A stretch of 64,000 nucleotides of DNA from Novosphingobium endophyticum. Lineage in GTDB: Bacteria > Pseudomonadota > Alphaproteobacteria > Sphingomonadales > Sphingomonadaceae. A model generated the notes under the pieces. That model ran no database searches. It saw only the letters and a list, made by a program, of their open reading frames with translations, and was not told the origin of the DNA. Location of the stretch: positions 62,237-126,236 of the forward strand of contig NZ_BMHK01000007.1 in NCBI RefSeq assembly GCF_014640675.1, in the 5' to 3' direction. Below are positions 54,682-64,000 of the stretch, piece by piece. Positions within the stretch are counted from its first letter, which is position 1, and the number at the start of each line of letters is the position of its first letter. Position numbers and translations under genes: made by a program.

Positions 54682-56169
54682 ATGACTGACCTTACCGAAC
54701 TCGGCGTAGCCCAGATCCGCGACGGTGTTGCCAAAGGCGATTTCACCGCCGTCGAAGTGGCAGAGGCGTTCAACGCCAATGTCGCCGCCGCGCAGGACGC
54801 GCTCAACGCCTTCATCGTCGCCACGCCCGAAAAGGCTGTTGAGGCCGCTAAGGCCACCGACGCCAAACGCGCGAAAGGCGAGGCGCTGGGCGGGATGGGC
54901 GGCGTGCCGATCGGCATGAAGGACCTCTTCGCCACCGTCGGCGTGCAGACCACGGCGGCGAGCCACATCCTCGAAGGCTTCAGGCCCGAATACGAATCCA
55001 CCGTCTCGCAGAAGCTGTGGGATGCGGGCGCGGGCATGCTTGGCAAGCTCAATCTCGATCAGTTCGCGATGGGCTCCTCGAACGAGACGAGCTACTTCGG
55101 CAACGTCATCTCGCCGTGGCGGCGCAACGACGGCGGCAATGCCTCGCTGGCGCCGGGCGGCTCCTCGGGCGGTTCCTCGGCGGCCGTCTCGGCGCGGCTG
55201 TGCCCGGCGGCGACCGGCACCGACACCGGCGGCTCGATCCGCCAGCCCGCCGCCTTCACCGGCATTACCGGCATCAAGCCGACCTATGGCCGCTGCTCGC
55301 GCTGGGGCATCGTCGCCTTCGCCAGTTCGCTCGATCAGGCGGGGCCCATGGCGCGTGACACCCGTGACTGCGCGATCATGCTGGAGGCCATGGCCGGTTT
55401 CGATCCCAAGGACTCAACCAGCCTCGACATGCCCGTGCCCGAATGGGAAGCGAACCTCTCGGCCGACATGAAAGGCAAGAAGGTCGGCATCCCGCGTGAA
55501 TACCGGATGGACGGGATGGACGAGGATGTCCTCAAGTCCTGGGATGACGGTATCGCCTGGCTCAAGGATGCCGGCGCGGAGATCGTCGATATCTCGCTGC
55601 CGCACACCAGGTATGCGCTGCCGGCCTACTACATCATCGCCCCGGCCGAGGCGTCTTCCAACCTCGCGCGCTATGACGGCGTGCGCTACGGCCTGCGCGA
55701 TCTGCCCGAGGGCGCGAACCTGCAGGACATGTATGCCGCCACCCGCGCGGCCGGTTTCGGCGCCGAAGTGAAGCGCCGTATCCTGATCGGCACTTACGTG
55801 CTCTCGGCGGGCTTCTACGACGCCTACTACACGCAGGCGCAGAAGGTGCGCACGCTGATCAGCCTCGATTTCAAAAACGCCTTCGAGAGCTGCGACGTGA
55901 TCCTCGCCCCCACCGCCCCGAGCGCCGCGTTCGCGCTGGGCGAAAACGTCGACGATCCGCTCAAGATGTACCTCAACGACGTCTTCGCTGTGCCGGCCTC
56001 GCTGGCGGGCCTGCCGGCGATGTCGGTCCCGGCCGGCCTCAACCGCGAAGGGCTGCCGCTGGGGCTGCAGGTGATTGGCAGGGCCTTCGACGAACAGGGT
56101 GTGCTGAACGCTGGTCTGGCGATCGAGCAGCGGGCGGGATTCGTGGCGAAGCCGGAGAAGTGGTGGTGA
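54682..56169 (+). CDS. gatA: Glutamyl-tRNA(Gln) amidotransferase subunit A
   Basis: This 495-residue amidase-signature enzyme has catalytic Lys in [13 protein letters not shown], and the Ser-cisSer pair in [15 protein letters not shown] with [14 protein letters not shown]. It releases ammonia from glutamine for GatB. It runs from residue 1 ([20 protein letters not shown]) to [10 protein letters not shown] without interruption. A vapBC pair now separates it from gatB. Confidence 0.97.
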   Translation: MTDLTELGVAQIRDGVAKGDFTAVEVAEAFNANVAAAQDALNAFIVATPEKAVEAAKATDAKRAKGEALGGMGGVPIGMKDLFATVGVQTTAASHILEGFRPEYESTVSQKLWDAGAGMLGKLNLDQFAMGSSNETSYFGNVISPWRRNDGGNASLAPGGSSGGSSAAVSARLCPAATGTDTGGSIRQPAAFTGITGIKPTYGRCSRWGIVAFASSLDQAGPMARDTRDCAIMLEAMAGFDPKDSTSLDMPVPEWEANLSADMKGKKVGIPREYRMDGMDEDVLKSWDDGIAWLKDAGAEIVDISLPHTRYALPAYYIIAPAEASSNLARYDGVRYGLRDLPEGANLQDMYAATRAAGFGAEVKRRILIGTYVLSAGFYDAYYTQAQKVRTLISLDFKNAFESCDVILAPTAPSAAFALGENVDDPLKMYLNDVFAVPASLAGLPAMSVPAGLNREGLPLGLQVIGRAFDEQGVLNAGLAIEQRAGFVAKPEKWW

Positions 56170-56224
56170 GAGGAACTCGCCAGCTTCGTTGACCGTCGTC
56201 CGCCCGCTTGGTATTACCAAATCC

Positions 56225-56530
56225 ATGCATTACCAGTCGAACATGACGGTCAAGGGCCAGGTCACCGTGCCCAAGGACATCCGCGACGCGCTGGGCCTTT
56301 TGCCGGGCCAGCCGGTCGAGTTCGAACTGGACGCCGACGGCAATGCGCGCATCCTCAAGGTAGACACGGATGCTGAGATTGAACGGAAGAAAGCCGATTT
56401 CCGCAACCGGCTGCAAGAGGCCCAGGCGATCTTCAAGGCAAACGATGCCTTCCCCGGCATGTCGACCGACGAGTACATGGATATGATCCGCGAACCTCTT
56501 CAGCCGTTCGAGCGTGACGGCAAAGAGTGA
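56225..56530 (+). CDS. VapB/AbrB-type antitoxin
   Basis: This 101-residue protein has an AbrB/SpoVT-type DNA-binding fold (MTVKGQVTVPKDIRDALGLLPGQPVEF). A C-terminal part (about 55-95) would wrap the toxin. It should neutralise the PIN toxin encoded by the overlapping next gene and repress its own promoter. ATG 56225 is preferred over an upstream ATG 12 codons before. Only 55 bp separate it from the gatA stop. Confidence 0.85.
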   Translation: MHYQSNMTVKGQVTVPKDIRDALGLLPGQPVEFELDADGNARILKVDTDAEIERKKADFRNRLQEAQAIFKANDAFPGMSTDEYMDMIREPLQPFERDGKE

Positions 56531-56937
56531 TCTTCGTCGATTCCAATGTCGCGATCGATGCGCTCGATCCGGATTCGCCTTTCCACGGCTGGGCGCAGGA
56601 CCGTCTTGCGGACGCGCTTGATGGCGGTGTGTTCTTCAATCACATCGTCGTGGCCGAACTGGCCGCGCGCGCGATTTCCGTTGAGGAACTGCAGCGGATG
56701 CTCGATCTTCTGCGGATACCGGTGGAGCCGCTCACCGACGAAGTAGCGTTCCGGGCAGGGCAGGCTTTCAAGGCCTGGATCCGCAATGGAGGCCGGCGCG
56801 GCGCGCTGCTGCCCGATTTCGTGATCGGTGCCCATGCCTCGGTGAACGGTGCGCGCGTTCTTACGCGTGACCCGCGCCGCTTTCGCTCCTATTTCCCAGA
56901 ACTAGACCTGATTCTACCGGAACCGACCAATGACTGA
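56527..56937 (+). CDS. vapC: PIN-domain toxin VapC
   Basis: This 136-residue PIN ribonuclease has acidic residues in [11 protein letters not shown] (Asp near the N terminus), [10 protein letters not shown] (Glu) and [22 protein letters not shown] (Asp pair). It is a metal-dependent RNA cleaving toxin, probably held in check by VapB. The GTG start overlaps the vapB stop (GTGA). Its 3' end overlaps the gatB start by 8 bp, so translation of gatB is coupled to the toxin gene. Confidence 0.88.
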   Translation: MIFVDSNVAIDALDPDSPFHGWAQDRLADALDGGVFFNHIVVAELAARAISVEELQRMLDLLRIPVEPLTDEVAFRAGQAFKAWIRNGGRRGALLPDFVIGAHASVNGARVLTRDPRRFRSYFPELDLILPEPTND

Positions 56938-58432
56938 ATCCACATACCGCATCCAGGGCGCAACCGGCGAATGGGAGGTCGTGATCGGCCTCGAGGTCCA
57001 TGCGCAGGTCACTTCGAATTCCAAGCTGTTCTCCGGCTCGGCGACGGCATTCGGCGCGGAGCCGAATTCGCAGGTGTCGCTGGTCGACGCGGCGATGCCG
57101 GGGATGCTGCCGGTGCCGAACCGCGAGTGCATCCGCCAGGCGGTGCGCACCGGCATGGCGGTGGGCGCGCAGATCAACAAGTGGAGCCGGTTCGACCGCA
57201 AGAACTACTTCTACGCCGATCTGCCGCAGGGCTATCAGATCAGCCAGCTTTACCACCCGCTGGTGGGCGAGGGCGCGATCGAGATCGTGCTTGACGACAA
57301 GGATCCCGAAGGTTCGACCAAGACCATCGGCATCGAGCGCATCCATGTCGAGCAGGACGCGGGCAAGCTGATGCATGACCAGCACCCGACGATGTCCTAT
57401 GTCGATCTCAACCGCTCGGGCGTGGCGCTGATGGAAATCGTCAGCCGTCCGGACATGCGTTCTCCTGCCGAAGCAGGGGCTTACGTCGCAAAGCTGCGGA
57501 CGATTCTGCGCTATGTCGGCTCGTGCGACGGCAACATGGATCAGGGCTCGATGCGCTGCGACGTCAACGTCTCGGTACGCCGGCCCGGCGAGCCGTTCGG
57601 CACCCGCACCGAAACCAAGAACGTCAACTCGGTGCGCTTCGTCATGCAGACGATCGAGCACGAGGCGAGCCGTCAGGTCGATGTGCTGGAGAGCGGCGGA
57701 AAGATCGTGCAGGAAACCCGCCTCTTCGATCCGAACACCGGCACCACGCGTTCGATGCGCAGCAAGGAAGACGCGCACGATTACCGCTACTTCCCCGACC
57801 CGGACCTGCTGCCGCTCGAACTCGATGATGCGTTCCTCGAGGACTGCCGCAATTCGCTGCCCGAACTGCCGGACGCCAAGCGCCATCGCTATGAGAGCGA
57901 CCTTGGCCTCTCGCCCTACAACGCGGGCGTGCTGACCGCCGATGTCGAGACCGCGCGCTGGTTCGAGCTGCTGCTGGCCCAGACCGCCAGGGCTGCCGGA
58001 AAACAGCCCGCCGAAGTCGCCAAGCAGGCGGCCAACTGGCTGATCTCGGAACTGTTCGGGGCGCTCAACAAGCTGGGCACGTCGCTTGAGGAATCGCCGG
58101 TAACTCCTGAAAAAGGCGGCGAACTTCTCGCGCTTATCAGCAAGGGCACGATTTCCGGCTCGATCGCCAAGCAGGTTCTGGAGATCATGCTGGAGACCGG
58201 CGCCGGCGCCGGCCAAATCGTCGAGCGCGAAGGCCTCAAGCAGGAGTCGGACTCCGGCGCTATCGAGGCCGCGGTCGACAAGGTGCTGGCGGACAATGCC
58301 GACAAGGTCGAGCAGTACCGGGGCGGCAAGCAGGCCCTGTTCGGCTTTTTCGTCGGGCAGACGATGAAGGCCATGCAGGGCAAAGCCAACCCGCAGGTGG
58401 TGAACGAGATCCTGAAGGGCAAGCTGGGCTGA
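56930..58432 (+). CDS. gatB: Aspartyl/glutamyl-tRNA amidotransferase subunit B
   Basis: This 500-residue protein starts [20 protein letters not shown], then [19 protein letters not shown], the GatB catalytic cradle. A GatB_Yqey tail follows at the C terminus (about 350-500, [20 protein letters not shown]). It phosphorylates Glu-tRNA(Gln) and amidates it with ammonia from GatA. Its ATG lies inside the vapC gene (8-bp overlap). Confidence 0.97.
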   Translation: MTESTYRIQGATGEWEVVIGLEVHAQVTSNSKLFSGSATAFGAEPNSQVSLVDAAMPGMLPVPNRECIRQAVRTGMAVGAQINKWSRFDRKNYFYADLPQGYQISQLYHPLVGEGAIEIVLDDKDPEGSTKTIGIERIHVEQDAGKLMHDQHPTMSYVDLNRSGVALMEIVSRPDMRSPAEAGAYVAKLRTILRYVGSCDGNMDQGSMRCDVNVSVRRPGEPFGTRTETKNVNSVRFVMQTIEHEASRQVDVLESGGKIVQETRLFDPNTGTTRSMRSKEDAHDYRYFPDPDLLPLELDDAFLEDCRNSLPELPDAKRHRYESDLGLSPYNAGVLTADVETARWFELLLAQTARAAGKQPAEVAKQAANWLISELFGALNKLGTSLEESPVTPEKGGELLALISKGTISGSIAKQVLEIMLETGAGAGQIVEREGLKQESDSGAIEAAVDKVLADNADKVEQYRGGKQALFGFFVGQTMKAMQGKANPQVVNEILKGKLG

Positions 58433-58490
58433 CGCTTTCACCAAAGGTGAGGTGAAACGAGCGCAGCGAGAAGCTGCGCGACCTGTCTTT

Positions 58491-58507
58491 CGCTCGACAC
58501 GAACGGA
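58491..58507. repeat. Partial copy of the truB palindromic repeat
   Basis: The 17 bp CGCTCGACACGAACGGA are identical to the outer end of the right arm of the palindrome in truB (18709-18725). It lies in the 159-bp spacer between gatB and the M16 peptidase gene. Only one arm is visible here. Confidence 0.7.
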
Positions 58508-58591
58508 TGGGCTTACGAGGTGCGTTTATCCTCGTCCGGAACGACCGCCTTTTGGGCTACGTCACGCAGGCGTAACGGCTTCCGGCCAGCA

Positions 58592-61495
58592 TCATTCCTG
58601 TCTTTCTTCGGCTGCCCCTGCAGGAGCGACCTGGACTTCGATGGGCAGGCCCAGCTTGCCGAGCTGTGGTTCGACGATCTTGCGATCACCGACGATCACA
58701 AAAGTCAGGCCGGCCGGCCGCAGGTACCGTGTGGCTGCCGCCGCAATGGTATCTGCGTCGATCGCGCGGAACTTCGATGCCAGCGTCACGTAGTAGTCAT
58801 CGGGGCGGCCGAGCTGTGCGTTCTTGCGGATTCCGGCCTGCACGGCGGCGTTGGTCTCGAATTGGTTGGGCAGTTCGCGGATAGTGCCTTCGGTCACGCG
58901 TTGCAGTTCTTCCGCCGTGACCGGTTCCTTCGCGGGGAAGGCGCGCAACTGGGCGATGATCGCCGCGATCGCGTCGCCCGTCCGGTCGGCCTGGACGGGC
59001 GCGCGCAGCACGAAAGTGCGCGGGCCGACGGGCTGCGAGACCTGGCTGCCGACGCCATAGCTCCAGCCTTTCTCCTCGCGCAGGTCCTGGTTGAGGCGCG
59101 ACAGGAAACCGCCGCCGAGCACGTCGTCGGCAAGGTTCAGCGCTTCGGTGTCCGGCGTGCGGCCGGTGATCGGCAACACGCGGCCGGCCATGATGACCGA
59201 TTGCGGCGAATTGGGCCGGTCGATCAGGACGATCCGGCCGTTTGCCGCCGGGATCGCCGTATCGAGCGGCTTGTCCGGGGCCGCGCCCGCAGGCGGGCGC
59301 CATGATCCGAAGGCGCGCTCCAGCAGCGGCTTGAGTGCGTCCATGGCGATGTCGCCGACCACCGTGATCCGGGCAAGATCGGGACGCAGCCACTTCGCGT
59401 GCGCCGCGCGCAGGTTCTCCGGCGTCAGCGCGGCGAGCGAGGCGGCGTTGCCGAGCCCGTCGGCCGGCTGCGCATAGGGATGGTTGCCGAAGAGGCTTGC
59501 GCCCAGCGCCCGCGCGGCCAGGTCATTGGGCGTGGCGAGGGTCTGTGCCAGCTCCGCCTGCGTCTTGGCCTTCAGCCGCGCCACCTCGTCGGGCGCGAAG
59601 GCCGGGTGCAGGACAATGTCCGCCATGAGGTCCAGCGAGGGCGCGAGATTGTCGGACAGGGCCGAAAGCGTCACGGTGCTTGTGTCGAGCGAACCGCTGA
59701 TGTCGATCCGCGCGCCGAGCCGTTCCTGCGCTTCGGCGATCTCGGTGGCGTTGCGGGTCGTGGTGCCCTCGTCGAGCATGTCCAGCATCAGGCCCTGGGT
59801 GCCCGGCGTGTCGAGCGCGTCGGCTGCATAGCCGGCGTCGAAATCGAGCGCGAGCGTCAGCTTGGGGACGGCCGTGCGGCGCGCCAGAGCCACGGGGATG
59901 CCGTTTGACAGGGTGGCGTACTCTATCGCAGGGAAGACGAGGTCTTTCACGGGCTGTACCGGCGGCGCGGCACGCTCGGGTGCAGGGGGCAGGGGCGGCG
60001 CCTTGGCGCGCGTGTCAGGCGGCGGGGCGGGGCTGTCCGCCTCGTCGCCCCATCCGCCCATGGTGTCGCCGCTGTCGGTGCGGGGGCCGGGCACGACGTT
60101 GAGGGCGTAGACCGGGCGCGACAGCCACTTGCCCATTGCCTCCCTGACCTGAGCGGGAGTCAGCGCGGCCATGGCATCCAGATCCCGCTTGTACTGCGCC
60201 GGATCGTCCGAATAGACCTGTCCCTCGGCCAGCGTCGCCCCTTTGCCGTAGAACCCGCCGACGCGTTCGAGGCCGCCGATCTCGCTGGACAGCATGCTCA
60301 CGACCGCGCGGCGCAGCTCGTCCTGGGTCGGGCCATCGCGCAGGTAGTCGGCGACCACCTTGTCGAAGGCGCCTTCCGCCACGACGCGCTCGACGCCGGG
60401 TTTCACGTCCATCGTCATCTGCAGGAAGCTGAGCTGCTCGAAAACCTGGTCATAGGCGGTGACGGAGACGGCAAGCTGCTTGCCGCGCACCAGCTCGTTG
60501 TCGAGCCGCGAGCTGGCGAGGCCGCCGAGAATATGCATGCCGACCTTGAGCGCGGGCGTGTCCGGATCATTGAGGCCGGGCGCGGTCCAGTTGCGCGTGA
60601 GGCGCAGGACGGGCACCTGATCGGCAATGTCGCGGGTCACCGGCGCAGGCAGGGTGACCGGCCCGGCGGCCACTGGCTGAATTTCGGGGCCGCGCGGAAT
60701 CTGGCCGAACCACTCCTCGACTTTCGGTCGCGCGGTCGCCGCGTCGATGTCTCCCGAGAGCACGAGGACGACGTTATTCGGGCCATAGTGGTCGATGAAC
60801 CACTTGCGCACGTCGACAAGCGTGGCGGCGTTGAGATCGGCCATCGAGCCGATCGGGGCATGACGATAGGGATGGCCCACCGGCAGCAGGCCTTCCGCCA
60901 GGGCATATTCGAACAGGCCGTAGGGTTGGTTGTCCCCCTGCCGCTTCTCGTTCTGGACAACGCCGCGTTGCTTGTCGAGCTTGTCCTGCGTCACCGCGGG
61001 CAGGAGGTAGCCCATGCGGTCGCTTTCCATGAACAGCGCCAGGTCGAGCGCGCCGGTGGGCACCGTCTCGACGTAGTTGGTGCGGTCGTACCATGTGGAG
61101 CCGTTGGTCGGCGTCGAGCCGGCGGCCGTCAGCGGCACGTCGAAATCGGGCACGTTCGCCGAACCGCCGAAGAACAGGTGTTCATAAAGGTGGGCGAAGC
61201 CCGTGCGGCCGCGCGGCTCGTTCTTGGAACCTACCTTGTAGTAGAGCGTGACCCCGACGATCGGCGCCTTGCTGTCGGTGTGGACGATCGTCGTCAGCCC
61301 GTTGGGCAGCACGAACTTATCGTAAGGGATCTCGACCTTGGCGACGAGTTCCTGCGGCGTGGCCGACTGGACGCTCGCGGTATGCTCCGCCGGGGTCGGC
61401 GCGGCGGCCGGAGCCGTCGATGCAGTTGTTGTGCAGGCGGAAAGGAGAAGGGCTGCGGCAAGCGCGGCGGCGCTCGTTAGGGGACGGATTCGCAT
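58592..61495 (-). CDS. M16 family metallopeptidase lipoprotein, two fused M16 units
   Basis: This 967-residue protein has a signal peptide with lipobox LLLSAC (Cys about 21). The first M16 unit carries the zinc motif HLYEH (about 102-106), followed by its second inactive domain. From about residue 530 a second M16 unit begins (EYATLSNGIPVALARRTAVP), which lacks an HxxEH. Such fused pitrilysin-like peptidases degrade peptides in the periplasm or at the outer membrane. It is convergent with gatB. Confidence 0.93.
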   Translation of the reverse strand: MRIRPLTSAAALAAALLLSACTTTASTAPAAAPTPAEHTASVQSATPQELVAKVEIPYDKFVLPNGLTTIVHTDSKAPIVGVTLYYKVGSKNEPRGRTGFAHLYEHLFFGGSANVPDFDVPLTAAGSTPTNGSTWYDRTNYVETVPTGALDLALFMESDRMGYLLPAVTQDKLDKQRGVVQNEKRQGDNQPYGLFEYALAEGLLPVGHPYRHAPIGSMADLNAATLVDVRKWFIDHYGPNNVVLVLSGDIDAATARPKVEEWFGQIPRGPEIQPVAAGPVTLPAPVTRDIADQVPVLRLTRNWTAPGLNDPDTPALKVGMHILGGLASSRLDNELVRGKQLAVSVTAYDQVFEQLSFLQMTMDVKPGVERVVAEGAFDKVVADYLRDGPTQDELRRAVVSMLSSEIGGLERVGGFYGKGATLAEGQVYSDDPAQYKRDLDAMAALTPAQVREAMGKWLSRPVYALNVVPGPRTDSGDTMGGWGDEADSPAPPPDTRAKAPPLPPAPERAAPPVQPVKDLVFPAIEYATLSNGIPVALARRTAVPKLTLALDFDAGYAADALDTPGTQGLMLDMLDEGTTTRNATEIAEAQERLGARIDISGSLDTSTVTLSALSDNLAPSLDLMADIVLHPAFAPDEVARLKAKTQAELAQTLATPNDLAARALGASLFGNHPYAQPADGLGNAASLAALTPENLRAAHAKWLRPDLARITVVGDIAMDALKPLLERAFGSWRPPAGAAPDKPLDTAIPAANGRIVLIDRPNSPQSVIMAGRVLPITGRTPDTEALNLADDVLGGGFLSRLNQDLREEKGWSYGVGSQVSQPVGPRTFVLRAPVQADRTGDAIAAIIAQLRAFPAKEPVTAEELQRVTEGTIRELPNQFETNAAVQAGIRKNAQLGRPDDYYVTLASKFRAIDADTIAAAATRYLRPAGLTFVIVGDRKIVEPQLGKLGLPIEVQVAPAGAAEERQE

Positions 61496-61555
61496 GGCGA
61501 AAGGTCTAGCACGCGCCGCGCCGCTGGCTAGCGCTTCTCTGGCAACGACGCGCGG

Positions 61556-62011
61556 TTAACCGCGCCGGAAGATCTGTCCGCTGTCGAACCGGGAAATGCG
61601 CCATTCGCCGTCGTCGTCCCGCCGGCATTCCATCTTCACGTCGGCAACCGCCAGCGGGTCGCAGTACTTGTCGAAAGGTCCTTCGCCCTGTGCCGCGAAG
61701 AACACCAGAAGATAACCGACGCTGGCATGATCGGCATCGTCGAAACCGACGCGCAGGCTGGTAATGATGTGCCGCATGGTCATCAGACCGGCGCCCGCAC
61801 GCATCGCTTCCGCACGGCCGTTGTAGAATGCGGAGACTGCCTCCAGCCCCTCGCGCCATTCGCCGCCGACGTTGTACTGCACGTCCTTGGTCAGGCAGTC
61901 GCGTTCACGCATGGACAGGCCGTTGTTGATGTCGAGCTCGTCGCCCCACTCGTAGATGACTTGCTTGATCGCCAGCACGTCCGCTGCCTGTTCGGGTGTG
62001 AATTTTGCCAC
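61556..62011 (-). CDS. SnoaL-like / nuclear transport factor 2-type protein
   Basis: This 151-residue protein has the NTF2-like cone fold pattern: an N-terminal helix (FTPEQAADVLAIKQVIYEWG), then alternating strands including MTMRHIITSLRVGFDDADHA and WRISRFDSGQIFRRG. SnoaL-like proteins often act as small-molecule isomerases or hydratases or ring hydroxylase partners. The active residues cannot be assigned here. The start is a GTG at 62011. It sits 60 bp downstream, in the same leftward direction, of nothing obvious and ends near the M16 gene start. Confidence 0.75.
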   Translation of the reverse strand: MAKFTPEQAADVLAIKQVIYEWGDELDINNGLSMRERDCLTKDVQYNVGGEWREGLEAVSAFYNGRAEAMRAGAGLMTMRHIITSLRVGFDDADHASVGYLLVFFAAQGEGPFDKYCDPLAVADVKMECRRDDDGEWRISRFDSGQIFRRG

Positions 62012-62344
62012 GTGTCCTGCCTCTTCCCTTTTGGTGCGTTACGAGGCTCGAGGCTAGGCAAGCGCGGCGGCAACGCCAAGGTCAAATAGACAGAGCCGTC
62101 GATTAACGCCGGAGCGACGTTGCTGTCTCACGCCAAGGCACGAGCCCTGGGATCCTTCCGCGTCCTGGCCTGAGAATTTACGCGCAGGCGCCCCGCGCGA
62201 AAGATCGCAGGCATTGGCAATCGCCGGGGGAGCCACCATCTTTGCCGGGAAGGCAAGTCGTCTGCGAAAACGCCGTCGGATATTGTGCGGGATCAATGTC
62301 CTGCGGCCTTCGAAGTGCTGCACGAGATAAACTTGCGCGAGGCT
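62012..62344. other. Intergenic region upstream of clpB, no gene seen
   Basis: About 330 bp between the divergent SnoaL-like gene and the clpB promoter. No credible coding frame or RNA gene is visible. It contains only short GC-rich inverted segments. Confidence 0.5.
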
Positions 62345-62372
62345 CTTGTGTTGCATATTTGCAACACTATAT
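62345..62372 (+). promoter_or_regulatory. RpoH-like heat-shock promoter of clpB with palindrome in the spacer
   Basis: CTTGTG (62345-62350), a 16-bp spacer and CTATAT (62367-62372) match the alphaproteobacterial sigma-32 pattern CTTGAA-N16-17-CTATAT-like. The spacer contains GTGTTGCA-TATT-TGCAACAC (62348-62367), a perfect inverted repeat placed as an operator would be. Confidence 0.6.
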
Positions 62373-62399
62373 CTTCGAGGTCAGGAGGCATCCAAGATC

Positions 62400-64000
<1,601 letters not shown>

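Overview
This 64 kb window is chromosomal DNA from a high-GC alphaproteobacterium, most likely a sphingomonad of the Novosphingobium/Sphingobium/Erythrobacter type. The assignment is an inference from several features: a TorF-family porin, an ATP12-type assembly factor, the rimP-nusA-ylxR-infB block, a fused STAS-MlaE permease, an alphaproteobacterial RpoH-like clpB promoter, and interspersed palindromic repeats with CCCGG-type arms. No rRNA, tRNA, CRISPR array, insertion sequence or prophage was seen.

Layout. 1-3.6 kb: end of ssb, a tandem universal stress protein, and a leftward phage-shock operon (small protein, pspA, pspC, two PspB-like proteins). The operon has a near-consensus sigma-54 promoter and faces divergent pspF. 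4.8-6.6 kb: a four-gene cassette of a membrane-anchored LuxR-type regulator, a helical protein, a polytopic membrane protein and a stand-alone JAB/RadC-type domain. 6.9-22 kb: the translation/RNA-decay block rimP-nusA-ylxR-infB ... rbfA ... truB-rpsO-pnp. It is interrupted by a 33-residue holin-toxin-like peptide locus, DUF1697, an alpha/beta hydrolase, a DUF1963 protein, a sulfotransferase and a site-2-type protease. 22-26 kb: a second sulfotransferase with an arylsulfotransferase-like protein and two small membrane proteins. 26-32.6 kb: nfeD-slipin, a phosphatase, a TorF porin, SIMPL, glyoxalase-like and nhaA genes. 32.7-35.3 kb: a damaged NfrB-like glycosyltransferase followed by an NfrA-C-terminus-like beta protein. 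35.3-41 kb: a TSUP exporter with its TIGR02186 partner, a HerA-like ATPase, a MATE exporter and queE. 41.3-48 kb: valS, then the mla-type lipid transport operon. 48.3-53 kb: a beta-barrel protein, a lower-GC two-gene nucleotidyltransferase island, and a tightly overlapping crcB-pseudouridine synthase-HAD-membrane protein-ATP12 operon. 53.3-64 kb: rpsU, an FKBP, gatC-gatA-(vapBC)-gatB, an M16 peptidase lipoprotein, a SnoaL-like protein, and the 5' part of clpB.

The most notable observations are as follows. (1) A small-peptide locus at 12.59 kb, absent from ordinary gene calls, has an almost perfect 13-nt Shine-Dalgarno match and twin hairpins with the same loop sequence. (2) Palindromic repeat elements lie in frame inside two essential genes: truB, with an exact 69-bp, 23-codon palindrome, and valS. 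(3) valS carries a lower-GC internal segment. (4) A vapBC toxin-antitoxin pair is wedged between gatA and gatB with overlapping reading frames. (5) The NfrB-like gene appears to carry two lesions. Coordinates of starts were chosen from ribosome binding sites, overlaps and family length; uncertain ones are flagged.
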